From NCBI RefSeq assembly GCF_963678425.1, contig NZ_OY782855.1, positions 496,001 to 560,000 on the forward strand: a DNA stretch of 64,000 nucleotides, written 5' to 3'. Source of the stretch: an uncultured Bacteroides sp. (GTDB lineage: Bacteria; Bacteroidota; Bacteroidia; Bacteroidales; Bacteroidaceae). This document shows positions 1 to 8,285 of this stretch, piece after piece (positions within the stretch are counted from its first letter, which is position 1; every line of letters begins with the position of its first letter). A program made the translations under genes and the position numbers. The notes under the pieces were generated by a model, which was given only the letters and a program-made list of their open reading frames with translations, made no database searches and was not told the origin of the DNA.

Positions 1-978
1 CACCTGGTAAGTAACTTCATTGAGACGGGTCAGGGCCTGCTCAGCCTGAAATTTATAAGCAATAGCCCATCGAGGTGATTTAGCTGTGTATCCTAATGTT
101 CTTTGTTGACGCAAGGAATTGACCTTCAAAACAATACCATCAGATGCTACCGGTAGATTTTTGCGTTCAGTATCCCAATAATTGATAAAATTAAAGACTT
201 CCTGGAGTGTTTTACATTTTCGGATATCTTCCGAAATCTTAAATCCCCACTGATGTGCGGTTTGAAGATTCTCAAAATGGCCATCGCATGGCAATTCTTC
301 ACCCAAAATATAATAAAGATATGCGTCTAATTTTCGGGAAGCTACAATAGATGAATTTTGTAGTTTAAGAGTTCCAGAAGCAGCATTTCTGGGGTTGGCA
401 AAGAGTGGTTCTTCACGTGCCTCTTTTTCCTGATTCAATTCTTCAAAGACTGACCATGGCATCAGAATTTCTCCCCTGATTTCAAACTCTTGGGGATAGT
501 TATTCCCATGAAGAACTAAGGGGATGGTTTTGATAGTCTTTACATTATCCGTTACATCGTCTCCTTTTTCGCCATCTCCCCGGGTTACGGCCTTTACTAG
601 CTTCCCGTCCACATAAGTTAGTGAAATAGAAGTTCCATCGAACTTAATTTCGCAGCAAATCTCAAAATCCTCATTTAATGATTTGCGTACACGCTCATAA
701 AAATCGGTAACTTCCGATTCTGAATAAGTATTTCCCAATGAAAGCATTGGATATTTGTGAGCAACTTGTTCGAAGTTCTTGCTAATATCACTTCCCACCC
801 GCATTGTTGGTGAATTTTCATCATAATATTCAGGGTATTTTTCTTCGAGTTCCTGAAGTTCTTTCAGGAGTTCATCAAATTCCAGATCGGATATTTTAGG
901 AGAGTTCAACACATAATAGTTATGGTTATGGTGATGTAGCTCAGCACGTAATTGCTCTATTTTTTCCTTTGCAGTCAT
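1..978 (-). CDS. ligA: NAD-dependent DNA ligase, C-terminal part beyond window
   Basis: Seals nicks during replication and repair, using NAD+ to adenylate an active-site lysine. The frame is open from the ATG at 978 to the window edge, giving about 326 residues of a protein usually near 670. Visible are the N-terminal Ia domain (HHHNHNYYVLN, roughly residues 15-25), the nucleotidyl-transfer motif IKFDG with the lysine near residue 112, and VKAVTRGDGEKGDDVT further on. The OB-fold, zinc finger, HhH and BRCT domains lie outside. It is divergent from trmD, about 100 bp away. The identification is secure; only the truncation at the edge limits it. Confidence 0.96.
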   Translation of the reverse strand, partial: MTAKEKIEQLRAELHHHNHNYYVLNSPKISDLEFDELLKELQELEEKYPEYYDENSPTMRVGSDISKNFEQVAHKYPMLSLGNTYSESEVTDFYERVRKSLNEDFEICCEIKFDGTSISLTYVDGKLVKAVTRGDGEKGDDVTDNVKTIKTIPLVLHGNNYPQEFEIRGEILMPWSVFEELNQEKEAREEPLFANPRNAASGTLKLQNSSIVASRKLDAYLYYILGEELPCDGHFENLQTAHQWGFKISEDIRKCKTLQEVFNFINYWDTERKNLPVASDGIVLKVNSLRQQRTLGYTAKSPRWAIAYKFQAEQALTRLNEVTYQV

Positions 979-1051
979 ATTTTCGGATTGTTTTAGGCAA
1001 AAATAGCTATTTTCTTCATGAATATCTGTCATGAACATGCATAATTATTTG

Positions 1052-1059
1052 TACTTTTG
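1052..1059 (+). promoter_or_regulatory. -7 promoter element for trmD
   Basis: TACTTTTG fits the Bacteroidetes TAnnTTTG element. It lies 15 bp before the ATG at 1075 and overlaps the alternative TTG at 1057, so it supports the later start. Confidence 0.55.
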
Positions 1060-1074
1060 CAAAAAAATAGAGCT

Positions 1075-1749
1075 ATGCGTATTGATATAATTACAGTCTT
1101 ACCCGAGATGATTGAAGGATTCTTCAATTGTTCCATTCTCAAAAGAGCTCAGAATAAAGGACTTGCTGAGATTCATATTCATAATCTTCGTGATTATACA
1201 ACAGACAAGCATCGCAAGGTAGACGATTATCCGTTTGGCGGTTGTGCCGGAATGGTCATGAAAATTGAGCCTATTGAAAGATGTATAAATTCCTTAAAGG
1301 CTGAAAGAGAGTACGATGAGGTGATTTTTACCACTCCTGACGGGGAACAGTTTGATCAAAAGATGGCAAATACACTGTCTTTGACTAATAACCTGATTAT
1401 TCTTTGCGGACATTTTAAAGGAATTGATTATAGAATCCGGGAACACCTGATAACAAAGGAAATCAGCATAGGAGATTATGTCTTGACTGGTGGCGAATTA
1501 GCTGCAGCAGTAATGGCTGATGCTATTATTCGCATTATCCCCGGCGTTATTTCCGATGAGCAATCGGCTCTTTCAGATTCTTTCCAAGATAACCTTCTGG
1601 CAGCTCCAGTTTATACAAGACCAGCTGATTATAAAGGATGGAAGGTTCCTGATATTTTACTATCAGGTCATGAAGCCAAAATAGCAGAATGGGAATTTTC
1701 GCAATCGCTCGAACGAACCAAACGTTTAAGACCAGACTTGTTAAAGTGA
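1075..1749 (+). CDS. trmD: tRNA (guanine-N1)-methyltransferase
   Basis: Methylates G37 of tRNAs with SAM, which keeps the reading frame during translation. The start MRIDIITVLPEM is typical of TrmD and gives 224 residues, close to the family size. The SPOUT knot shows as CGHFKGIDYR and GDYVLTGGELAAAV (about residues 110-145), followed by the C-terminal domain with YTRPADYKGWKVP. A TTG six codons upstream is in frame but sits inside the predicted promoter, so the ATG at 1075 is preferred. It stands alone, convergent with pyrD. Confidence 0.96.
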   Translation: MRIDIITVLPEMIEGFFNCSILKRAQNKGLAEIHIHNLRDYTTDKHRKVDDYPFGGCAGMVMKIEPIERCINSLKAEREYDEVIFTTPDGEQFDQKMANTLSLTNNLIILCGHFKGIDYRIREHLITKEISIGDYVLTGGELAAAVMADAIIRIIPGVISDEQSALSDSFQDNLLAAPVYTRPADYKGWKVPDILLSGHEAKIAEWEFSQSLERTKRLRPDLLK

Positions 1750-1842
1750 TCGTTAATCAAAATATTTCTTAATCTTAGAGAATTCTTCTTGAATGCTAAA
1801 AGATTTATTAACCAATAATTCAGGTTATAACCTAGAGATATA

Positions 1843-1885
1843 CATAAAAAGGTATACACTTTCAACTGACTTAGTGTACACCTTT
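1843..1885 (-). terminator. terminator of pyrK-pyrD
   Basis: A 13-bp inverted repeat (1848-1860 with 1873-1885, one mismatch, loop of 12) is followed on the minus strand by five T. It lies about 80 bp after the pyrD stop. It could also stop trmD transcripts, but there is no T-run in that direction. Confidence 0.6.
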
Positions 1886-1967
1886 CTGCATTTATCTTTA
1901 GACCTTTTTTAAAAGGTAAGCTGAATAATTATCTAAACTATCAGCTATAAATTGTTTAATTATCAGA

Positions 1968-2879
1968 TTAAATTTCTAAAGCACCAATGATATCTTTTAC
2001 AGAAGAATAACCGTGCCTTTCTAAGTAATTATTTATACCATCTATTACTTTTACAGTAACAGTAGGATCAATAAAGTTGGCTGTACCAATTTGCACGGCC
2101 GATGCACCGGCAAGCATAAATTCTACAGCATCTTTCCAATCCATGATACCTCCAAGACCAATAACAGGAATTTTTACAGCATTAGCTACTTGCCATACCA
2201 TGCGCAAAGCGATAGGTTTCACTGCCGGTCCGCTCAATCCACCTGTAACAGTTGACAATAGTGGACAACGCTTCTCGGCATCAATAGCCATTCCTAATAT
2301 AGTATTAATTAAAGAAACGCTATCAGCTCCAGAAGCTTCTGCAGCACGTGCAATCTCGGTAATATCTGTAACATTAGGCGACAATTTTACGATAAGTGTC
2401 TTTTTGTAAACAGAACGAACGGCGCTGATCACGTTACAAGCACCTTCAGACGAAACTCCAAAAGCCATTCCTCCCTGCTTTACATTGGGGCAGGATATAT
2501 TAAGTTCTATAGCAGGAATATTTACAAGTTCATTGATGATTTCAGCTGTTTTTACATAATCATCTATGGTAGATCCTGAAACATTGACTATAATGTTAGT
2601 ATCTGTATCCTTAATCTTTGGATATATGTTCTCAACAAAGTAATTTACACCCTTATTTTGCAGTCCCACAGCGTTTAACATGCCAGAAGGAGTCTCTGCC
2701 ATACGTGGATATGGGTTGCCTTCACGTTTGTGAAGAGTGGTACCTTTTACAATTATACCACCTATTCGCGAAATATCTATAAAGTCTTCGAACTCTTCTC
2801 CGTATCCAAATGTACCCGATGCTGTCATCACCGGATTCTTCATTTTTAGTTCACCAATATTTACACTTAAATCTGCCAT
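1968..2879 (-). CDS. pyrD: dihydroorotate dehydrogenase, class 1B catalytic subunit
   Basis: Oxidises dihydroorotate to orotate in pyrimidine synthesis; the class 1B form passes electrons through PyrK to NAD+. The protein has 303 residues from MADLSVNIGELKMKNPV. The FMN TIM-barrel shows SGTFGYG, GLQNKG, ELNISCPN with the active-site cysteine near residue 130, and GGIMDWKDAVEFMLAGA near the C-terminus. A longer upstream reading to 2981 overlaps pyrK deeply and is not family-like. The start overlaps the pyrK end by 13 bp, which suggests translational coupling in one operon. Confidence 0.95.
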   Translation of the reverse strand: MADLSVNIGELKMKNPVMTASGTFGYGEEFEDFIDISRIGGIIVKGTTLHKREGNPYPRMAETPSGMLNAVGLQNKGVNYFVENIYPKIKDTDTNIIVNVSGSTIDDYVKTAEIINELVNIPAIELNISCPNVKQGGMAFGVSSEGACNVISAVRSVYKKTLIVKLSPNVTDITEIARAAEASGADSVSLINTILGMAIDAEKRCPLLSTVTGGLSGPAVKPIALRMVWQVANAVKIPVIGLGGIMDWKDAVEFMLAGASAVQIGTANFIDPTVTVKVIDGINNYLERHGYSSVKDIIGALEI

Positions 2880-3646
2880 AACAACTTCTTTATATTTAAA
2901 ACAGGTCCTTCTGTACATACACAAATATGTCCTTCGTCTACGGTATTTTCCACACAGCATAAGCAAGCGCCTACACCACATGCCATTTTGTTTTCCAAAG
3001 AGACTTCACATTCAATATTATTTGCTTTGGCATACTTGGCCACAGCCATCATCATAGGCTTAGGCCCACAGGTGTAAATACAGTCAAATTGTTGCTTATT
3101 CAATACAGAATGTTGAGTAACAAATCCTTTCTCTCCCGCGCTACCATCTTCAGTGGTAGTATATACTTCTCCAAACTTTGCAAAGTCATCTAATTGCAGC
3201 AGATCGTTTGCAGAGCGTGCGCCTAATAAGAAGGTTGGTTTACAGTTATTTGCCTGCAATTTCTCTCCTAAATACAGCAGAGGAGCGGTTCCTACGCCTC
3301 CACCTATGAGTAGAAGTTTATCAGAAGGGGTTTCAGGGATAGTAAAGCCATTCCCAAGAGGTAAAACCACATTTACAATGTCTCCTTTAGTAACTTTGGC
3401 TAAAGTGCGTGTACCATCTCCAACCAATTGTATAAGAAACCAAACCTCGTTGTTTACTCTGTCTACGTAATTAATTGAAATCGGGCGACGAAGAAAGGTG
3501 GTAGGTGATCCGTCCACTTTTATTTCTGCAAATTGCCCAGGAATCATTTCAGGCAATATTTCCTGAGAGGTCATCTTGATCAACACATAGTTAGCATTTA
3601 ACTGAATGTTGGCAGTAACCGTTAAATCTAAAACAAATTTTTTCAT
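2867..3646 (-). CDS. pyrK: dihydroorotate dehydrogenase electron-transfer subunit
   Basis: Carries electrons from the PyrD FMN to NAD+ through FAD and a [2Fe-2S] cluster. It has 259 residues from MKKFVLDLT. An FNR-like FAD domain (FLRRPISINYVD) is followed by an NAD domain (GGGVGTAPLLYLGE). The C-terminal cluster cysteines lie around residues 223, 228, 231 and 244 (MACGVGACLCC then ICVC). The ORF extends ten codons further upstream, but a promoter element sits there, so the ATG at 3646 is chosen. It is first in the operon with pyrD. Confidence 0.94.
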   Translation of the reverse strand: MKKFVLDLTVTANIQLNANYVLIKMTSQEILPEMIPGQFAEIKVDGSPTTFLRRPISINYVDRVNNEVWFLIQLVGDGTRTLAKVTKGDIVNVVLPLGNGFTIPETPSDKLLLIGGGVGTAPLLYLGEKLQANNCKPTFLLGARSANDLLQLDDFAKFGEVYTTTEDGSAGEKGFVTQHSVLNKQQFDCIYTCGPKPMMMAVAKYAKANNIECEVSLENKMACGVGACLCCVENTVDEGHICVCTEGPVLNIKKLLWQI

Positions 3647-3673
3647 GAATAGGACTAATTCTCGTTCAGCTGA

Positions 3674-3681
3674 CAAAGATA
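3674..3681 (-). promoter_or_regulatory. -7 promoter element for pyrK-pyrD
   Basis: TATCTTTG on the minus strand, 27 bp upstream of the pyrK ATG. It sits between the XRE regulator stop (3705) and pyrK, so pyrKD can be transcribed on its own. Confidence 0.55.
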
Positions 3682-3704
3682 CGCCATTTTGTCCAATTTA
3701 TGCT

Positions 3705-4181
3705 TTACCTGTCTTCATTAAATTTATTGAAAGGCAATTTTTCACCTTTAAAGATTTCAAATGTATTATCATCAAAGAAAATTCTTATTTCAGTGATTTT
3801 TCTTGGAGGTCTTTCTATGTATCTAACTTCCTCTTTTATAACCTCTTTAGGGGCTATTTCAGGTGTTTTTAATGCGATTTCCTTGCGATATTCTGTTTCA
3901 ACCGTAGGAATGGACGTGTTTATTTGATTCTCGTCAAATAGAGAACCTTGCAAATCATCAGTTTTCTTTTCCTGATTTATCATATCGCCATTTCCATAAA
4001 GTAGCCAGTCTAAATTTACGTATTTATATCGCTGATGAATTTTCATAACTACATCAAGGCTCGGATTATTTCTGCCGCGCAAAATATGAGTTAATGTAGA
4101 ACGCTGAATTTCGATGCTTTCAGCAAATGAAGAAGGAGTCATACGTTCTCTTCTCATTATAGCTTCAATTCTATCTTTCAT
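3705..4181 (-). CDS. XRE-type helix-turn-helix regulator
   Basis: A 158-residue DNA-binding protein. Residues about 10-60 form a lambda-repressor-like HTH (TPSSFAESIEIQRSTLTHIL) ending in the NLDWLLYGNGDMIN motif common in Bacteroidetes XRE proteins. The rest is a charged linker and a short conserved tail (ITEIRIFFDDNTFEIFKG). I do not know its targets. It lies just upstream of pyrKD, with an unusually long AT-rich region behind its start that holds several copies of the 8-mer ACAAATGT, which may be its own operators. That link is inference. Confidence 0.85.
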   Translation of the reverse strand: MKDRIEAIMRRERMTPSSFAESIEIQRSTLTHILRGRNNPSLDVVMKIHQRYKYVNLDWLLYGNGDMINQEKKTDDLQGSLFDENQINTSIPTVETEYRKEIALKTPEIAPKEVIKEEVRYIERPPRKITEIRIFFDDNTFEIFKGEKLPFNKFNEDR

Positions 4182-5067
4182 CTTCTAGTCTTTTAAATAT
4201 ATAATTGTGAAATTCTACTTGTAAACAATACTTCGACAAATGTAAACATAATAATTCACATATGCAAATAACAAATGTTTCTTTCACCTATTTACAAATA
4301 TACACAGTCAAATACAATTGTATAAATCTAAACAGTTTACATTTATATCTTAGCCAAACGAACATAAAAGTAAAACTTTATAATTTATATGTAAAACGTT
4401 AATTATTAATAGTTTATAAATGTTGCTTTTGTCACAATTATATGAAATTACAAATGTTTATCTATAATTTTTCTTGCTTTTGGACTTATAGTTTATAAAT
4501 AGAACGTATTTAATTGATATATTAGCTTTTAATACTAAAAATAGTAACTATAATAAGTATTTATAATATGTAAATAGGTAACAGCTTATATTTGTAAAAA
4601 CAAGATGTTACAAATGTATAATTAGTGCTATTAGGTATATTTGTAACCTATAATTCACAATTACACTCACTGATACATTTGTACGATCAAGATGTTTCTA
4701 TAAATTTATTCACTTTTGTAAATTACTCTTTTCTGTCCTAAATGTATCTCATCTATAAATTGAGATTGATATACAATTGTCCCTATAAAATGCAGAATGA
4801 TTGATAGATTTTCGCCTCTTGTATGCAAAGAGATAAATAAAAGATTCTCAGAAGCTGTTATTTGGTATAATTGATTGTTTTATAGAGTATTATATATGTT
4901 TTTTTAGTTTAAATTTTGAGTAAATCTAGAAAATAATCCAATATATTTCTATTTTAATCAGGAATACAGCGAAATGTGCAAACATACAAAGGTAAGTTAA
5001 ATGTTAAAGGGGTAGTTTTTATAATGTGTAGTAGTAGCACTGAGTTTCATATATAAGAGGTATACAT
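4182..5067. other. gene-free AT-rich region with repeated ACAAATGT motifs
   Basis: No ORF here looks like a gene. The stretch is very AT-rich and carries ACAAATGT at 4236, 4271, 4450 and 4610, and its reverse complement at 4675, along with many looser TTTACA/TGTAAA variants. It lies between the XRE regulator start and the holA terminator. An operator field or a decayed gene are both possible. Confidence 0.5.
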
Positions 5068-5094
5068 AAAAAAAGCCTTCATGATTGAAGGCTT
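5068..5094 (-). terminator. terminator of holA
   Basis: A perfect 9-bp stem (5073-5081 with 5086-5094, loop TGAT) is followed by a T-run on the minus strand, 33 bp after the holA stop. Confidence 0.75.
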
Positions 5095-5126
5095 AAATAG
5101 GAAGTGTGTGGTTTCGACTATTTCGA

Positions 5127-6146
5127 CTAATGCAGAATTTTATACACTAATTCACGAAGAAGCTCTTCATTATTAACATTATTACTACCTACTCCCTTTG
5201 ATTTAGCGTCACAATTTCTTATTTCACCTATAATTTGCATAACCTTTAATCCACTATATTTATGCATCGCCTTTATATAGTCTTTAGATTGCCAGGGAGT
5301 TTTTAATCCTAATTGTAGAGCTATTCCTTGTTCTGATTTTTCAGTAGCATAATAAGCAAGCATCAGATTAGAGAAAAAATTAAATAGTAAAGACAGTGTA
5401 GCTTGAATCGGATTTGTTTTTGGATTCTCTGCAAAATATTTTATTATCTGATTTGCTTTGAATACATTTTTTTCTATTAAGGCGTTTTTCAATTCGAAGT
5501 TGTTATAGTCTTTGCTTATCCCTATATTTCTTTCTATTTGTTCAGGAGTTATGCGCTTTTGTCCTTGAGGTAACGTGATGATTAATTTCTCAAGTTCACC
5601 GGTCAGACGACTCAAATCAGTGCCCACAAAATCAGCGATCATTTCGGATGATTTTTGCTCTATATCTACTCCTTTTCGTTTCAGATAGGAAGTAATAAAA
5701 CCAGGAAGCATTGTGTCCTTTAATTTTTTGGATTCAAACAAAACTCCGCTTTTTTCAATTTCTGCTGCCAGCTTTTTTCGTCTGTCCAGAACTCCGTGCT
5801 TATGACAAATAACCAGTATAGTAGAGTTTAACGGTTTTTGAAGATAAAACGAAAGTTCTTCTATATTTTTAATATTTTGTGCTTCTTTTACAACAACGAC
5901 CTGATATTCTGACATCATTGGATATCTTTTTGCCGCGTTTATTATCGTTGTTACATCCACATCTGCACCATATACTACAGTAAGATTAAATTCTTTCTCT
6001 ATTTCAGTAAGAATATTTTTAGTGATATAATCAGAGATCAGATCTATATAATATGATTCTTCTCCCATTAAATAATAAATGGGTTTGTATTGCTTTGCTT
6101 TAATATCTTTAATGATATCTTCGTATGTAAGTTCTTTTTTTGCCAT
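5127..6146 (-). CDS. holA: DNA polymerase III subunit delta
   Basis: Clamp-loader subunit that opens the sliding clamp. It has 339 residues, the normal size. The N-terminal domain has PIYYLMGEESYYIDLISDYI and VVVVKEAQN; LTGELEKLI (about residues 180-188) and the C-terminal collar helices follow. It starts 17 bp after the AMP nucleosidase stop with no clear promoter in between, so the two are probably cotranscribed. A strong terminator follows. Confidence 0.93.
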   Translation of the reverse strand: MAKKELTYEDIIKDIKAKQYKPIYYLMGEESYYIDLISDYITKNILTEIEKEFNLTVVYGADVDVTTIINAAKRYPMMSEYQVVVVKEAQNIKNIEELSFYLQKPLNSTILVICHKHGVLDRRKKLAAEIEKSGVLFESKKLKDTMLPGFITSYLKRKGVDIEQKSSEMIADFVGTDLSRLTGELEKLIITLPQGQKRITPEQIERNIGISKDYNNFELKNALIEKNVFKANQIIKYFAENPKTNPIQATLSLLFNFFSNLMLAYYATEKSEQGIALQLGLKTPWQSKDYIKAMHKYSGLKVMQIIGEIRNCDAKSKGVGSNNVNNEELLRELVYKILH

Positions 6147-6163
6147 TTATTAGATGAATTACC

Positions 6164-6940
6164 TTACCTGTCAAACTTTAGATGTTTTACTGTTTTCTTT
6201 TGTTCTATAATCATTTTCAGTGATGCAATCCCTATTTCTACATGTTCATGAACAAAGCTTTGTGTAACCATATTATCACTTTTATCTGTTTTTATTCCTT
6301 CAGGAGTCATTGGCTGATCAGAGACCAAGAGCAGAGCACCTGTTGGAATGTGATTAGCAAATCCGGTAGTAAAAAGGGTTGCAGTTTCCATATCAACTGC
6401 CATTGCACGGGTTTTAATGAGGTATTCTTTAAATTCCTCGTCATGTTCCCAGATTCTTCTGTTTGTTGTATAAACAGTTCCGGTCCAGTAGTCCCGTGCA
6501 TAATCACGGATGGAAGAAGATACTGCACGTTGCAGCATAAATGCAGGCAAAGCAGGTACCTCCGGTGGGAAATAATCATTCGAAGTACCTTCTCCTCTAA
6601 TTGCGGCAATTGGAAGGATTAAATCTCCCAGTTGATTTTTCTTTCCTATTCCTCCGCATTTTCCTAGAAAAAGACATGCTTTGGGATGTATGGCACCAAG
6701 CAAATCCATTATAATAGCTGCATTTGGACTTCCCATTCCAAAGTTTATAATGGTAATTCCATCTGCACTGGCAGAACTCATATTTGCATCTCTACCTAAA
6801 ACCGGTACATTACATTGTTCTGCAAATATCTCTACATATTTATTGAAGTTAGTCAACAGAATGTACTCTCCGAAATCTTCCAATGGTCGTTTTGTATAAC
6901 GAGGAAGCCAATTTTCTACTATTTCTTGTTTCGTTTTCAT
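6164..6940 (-). CDS. amn: AMP nucleosidase
   Basis: Predicted to split AMP into adenine and ribose 5-phosphate, controlling adenylate levels. At 258 residues it is the short Bacteroidetes form, made only of the nucleoside-phosphorylase fold and lacking the N-terminal domain of the E. coli enzyme. Visible are INFGMGSPNAAI, LFLGKCGGIG (about residues 89-98), the substrate motif AVDMETATLF and LLVSDQPMTPEG. It heads an operon with holA. A related nucleoside phosphorylase activity cannot be ruled out from sequence alone. Confidence 0.88.
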   Translation of the reverse strand: MKTKQEIVENWLPRYTKRPLEDFGEYILLTNFNKYVEIFAEQCNVPVLGRDANMSSASADGITIINFGMGSPNAAIIMDLLGAIHPKACLFLGKCGGIGKKNQLGDLILPIAAIRGEGTSNDYFPPEVPALPAFMLQRAVSSSIRDYARDYWTGTVYTTNRRIWEHDEEFKEYLIKTRAMAVDMETATLFTTGFANHIPTGALLLVSDQPMTPEGIKTDKSDNMVTQSFVHEHVEIGIASLKMIIEQKKTVKHLKFDR

Positions 6941-6950
6941 ATTTATCTGC

Positions 6951-6958
6951 TAAATTTG
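6951..6958 (+). promoter_or_regulatory. -7 element for the HsdR_N-type gene
   Basis: TAAATTTG, 46 bp before the ATG at 7005. It faces the AMP nucleosidase promoter across about 35 bp. Confidence 0.45.
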
Positions 6959-6992
6959 TGATTCTGATGAATTGAATCCATCCTTTAAACTA

Positions 6993-7000
6993 CAAATTTA
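6993..7000 (-). promoter_or_regulatory. -7 element for AMP nucleosidase-holA
   Basis: TAAATTTG on the minus strand, 52 bp before the AMP nucleosidase ATG. Transcripts from this site and from 6951 would overlap at their 5' ends. Confidence 0.45.
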
Positions 7001-7004
7001 ATAA

Positions 7005-7454
7005 ATGTTATTATTAAACCTACCAAAATACGAAACTAAAATAGCTACTCGGAACGGTAAAAAAATTATTTTTGATGTAATAAGGCGACGATATGTTGCT
7101 CTTACCCCTGAGGAATGGGTGCGTCAGCATTTTGTTCACTTTCTGATTTCGCACAAAGGGTATCCGGTTGCATTAATGGCTAATGAAGTTCTTTTGAACT
7201 TAAATGGAACAAAAAAACGTTGTGATACAGTACTTTATAAACGCGATCTTTCTGCCAGGATGATTATTGAGTATAAAGCCCCACATATAGAAATAACGCA
7301 AGCTGTTTTTAATCAGATTACGAATTATAACTTTGTGCTAAAAGTGGACTATCTGATAGTGAGCAATGGGATAAAACATTACTGTTGTAAGATGGATTAT
7401 ATCAATCAAACATATGTTTTTTTAGAAGATATTCCTGATTATAATCTTCTTTGA
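7005..7454 (+). CDS. orphan HsdR N-terminal-type protein (PD-(D/E)xK fold)
   Basis: A 149-residue protein resembling only the nuclease domain of type I restriction R subunits (HSDR_N_2-like). The putative catalytic pattern is the aspartate in KKRCDTVLY followed by the IIEYKAP motif (E-x-K), about residues 73-100, then ITNYNFVLKVDYLIVSNG. No helicase, specificity or methylase gene is nearby, so restriction activity is unlikely. In this lineage the stand-alone gene is generally found next to holA. Its function is unknown. Confidence 0.8.
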   Translation: MLLLNLPKYETKIATRNGKKIIFDVIRRRYVALTPEEWVRQHFVHFLISHKGYPVALMANEVLLNLNGTKKRCDTVLYKRDLSARMIIEYKAPHIEITQAVFNQITNYNFVLKVDYLIVSNGIKHYCCKMDYINQTYVFLEDIPDYNLL

Positions 7455-7455
7455 A

Positions 7456-7490
7456 ACAAAAAGAGAGAGTCTGTTACACACACTCTCTCT
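7456..7490 (-). terminator. terminator between convergent genes
   Basis: A 9-bp stem AGAGAGAGT/ACTCTCTCT (7462-7470 with 7482-7490) with A-rich sequence on its left, i.e. a T-run for the minus strand. It ends the zinc-ribbon gene and may serve both directions. Confidence 0.6.
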
Positions 7491-7498
7491 CATTATAA

Positions 7499-8281
7499 TT
7501 ATTTAGTTGAAGGATGTTCCACTTCAATTCCAGCTAATTCAGGGTCGATCATTACTCTACCGCAGTATTCACATACAATAATTTTTTTGCGCATGCGGAT
7601 ATCCAATTGTCTCTGAGGTGGAATCTTATTAAAGCAACCACCGCAAGCATCGCGTTGTACATAAACAATTCCCAAACCATTGCGGGAATTTTTACGGATA
7701 CGTTTAAATGCTTGTAACAAACGTGGTTCGATAGTTGTTTCAAGAACTTTAGCTTTTTCTCTCAGTTTTTCTTCTTCTTGCTTTGTTTCAGAAATAATTT
7801 CATCGAGTTCGCTCTTTTTAACAGCTAAGTCTTTTTGCCTTTCTTCCAAAACTTCAGTACTGCTAATAGCTTCTTCACTTTTTACTTTCTCCTCAGCAGA
7901 AAATTCCTTGATTCGTTTATCGCAAAGTTCAATTTCGAGAGTCTGAAATTCAATCTCTTTAGATAGAAAATCGAACTCACGGTTATTTCGAACGTTTTCT
8001 TGTTGAGCTTTGTATTTCTCAACAGATGCTCTAGCTGATTCAATTTCAATTTTCTTTGCAGCAATAGAGGATTTCAGCTCACTGATTTCAGTTTTAATTT
8101 TTTCAATGCGAGTATTCAAACCGGCAACTTCATCTTCTAGATCTTGCACTTCCAGTGGAAGTTCACCTCTCAGTGTTTTAATCTTATCAATCTCTGAAAG
8201 CATTGTTTGCAGTTGATACAATGCTTTTAGCTTTTGTTCTACCGTCAACTCTTTCGGTTCGTTTTTTGCTTCTTTAGCCAT
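7499..8281 (-). CDS. zinc-ribbon coiled-coil protein (CT398/YacP-like)
   Basis: A 260-residue cytoplasmic protein. Residues about 15-190 form a long antiparallel coiled coil. The C-terminus is a C4 zinc ribbon with cysteines near 213, 216, 237 and 240 (CGGC and CEYC). This is the zf-RING_7 architecture found widely in bacteria next to Nif3 genes; its role is not settled. It starts 4 bp after the Nif3 gene stop, so the two are one operon. A nucleic-acid or RNA-processing role is only an inference. Confidence 0.88.
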   Translation of the reverse strand: MAKEAKNEPKELTVEQKLKALYQLQTMLSEIDKIKTLRGELPLEVQDLEDEVAGLNTRIEKIKTEISELKSSIAAKKIEIESARASVEKYKAQQENVRNNREFDFLSKEIEFQTLEIELCDKRIKEFSAEEKVKSEEAISSTEVLEERQKDLAVKKSELDEIISETKQEEEKLREKAKVLETTIEPRLLQAFKRIRKNSRNGLGIVYVQRDACGGCFNKIPPQRQLDIRMRKKIIVCEYCGRVMIDPELAGIEVEHPSTK

Positions 8282-8285
8282 ATTA

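Noticed and set aside
1057..1074. Longer trmD from a TTG start
   Set aside because: The TTG is part of the predicted -7 promoter element and the added residues are not family-like.
2880..2981. N-terminal extension of PyrD to 2981
   Set aside because: It is fully inside the pyrK coding region and gives a cysteine/arginine-rich sequence not seen in PyrD.
7005..7454. Part of a restriction-modification or defence system
   Set aside because: No methylase, specificity, helicase or other defence genes nearby; the neighbours are housekeeping genes.
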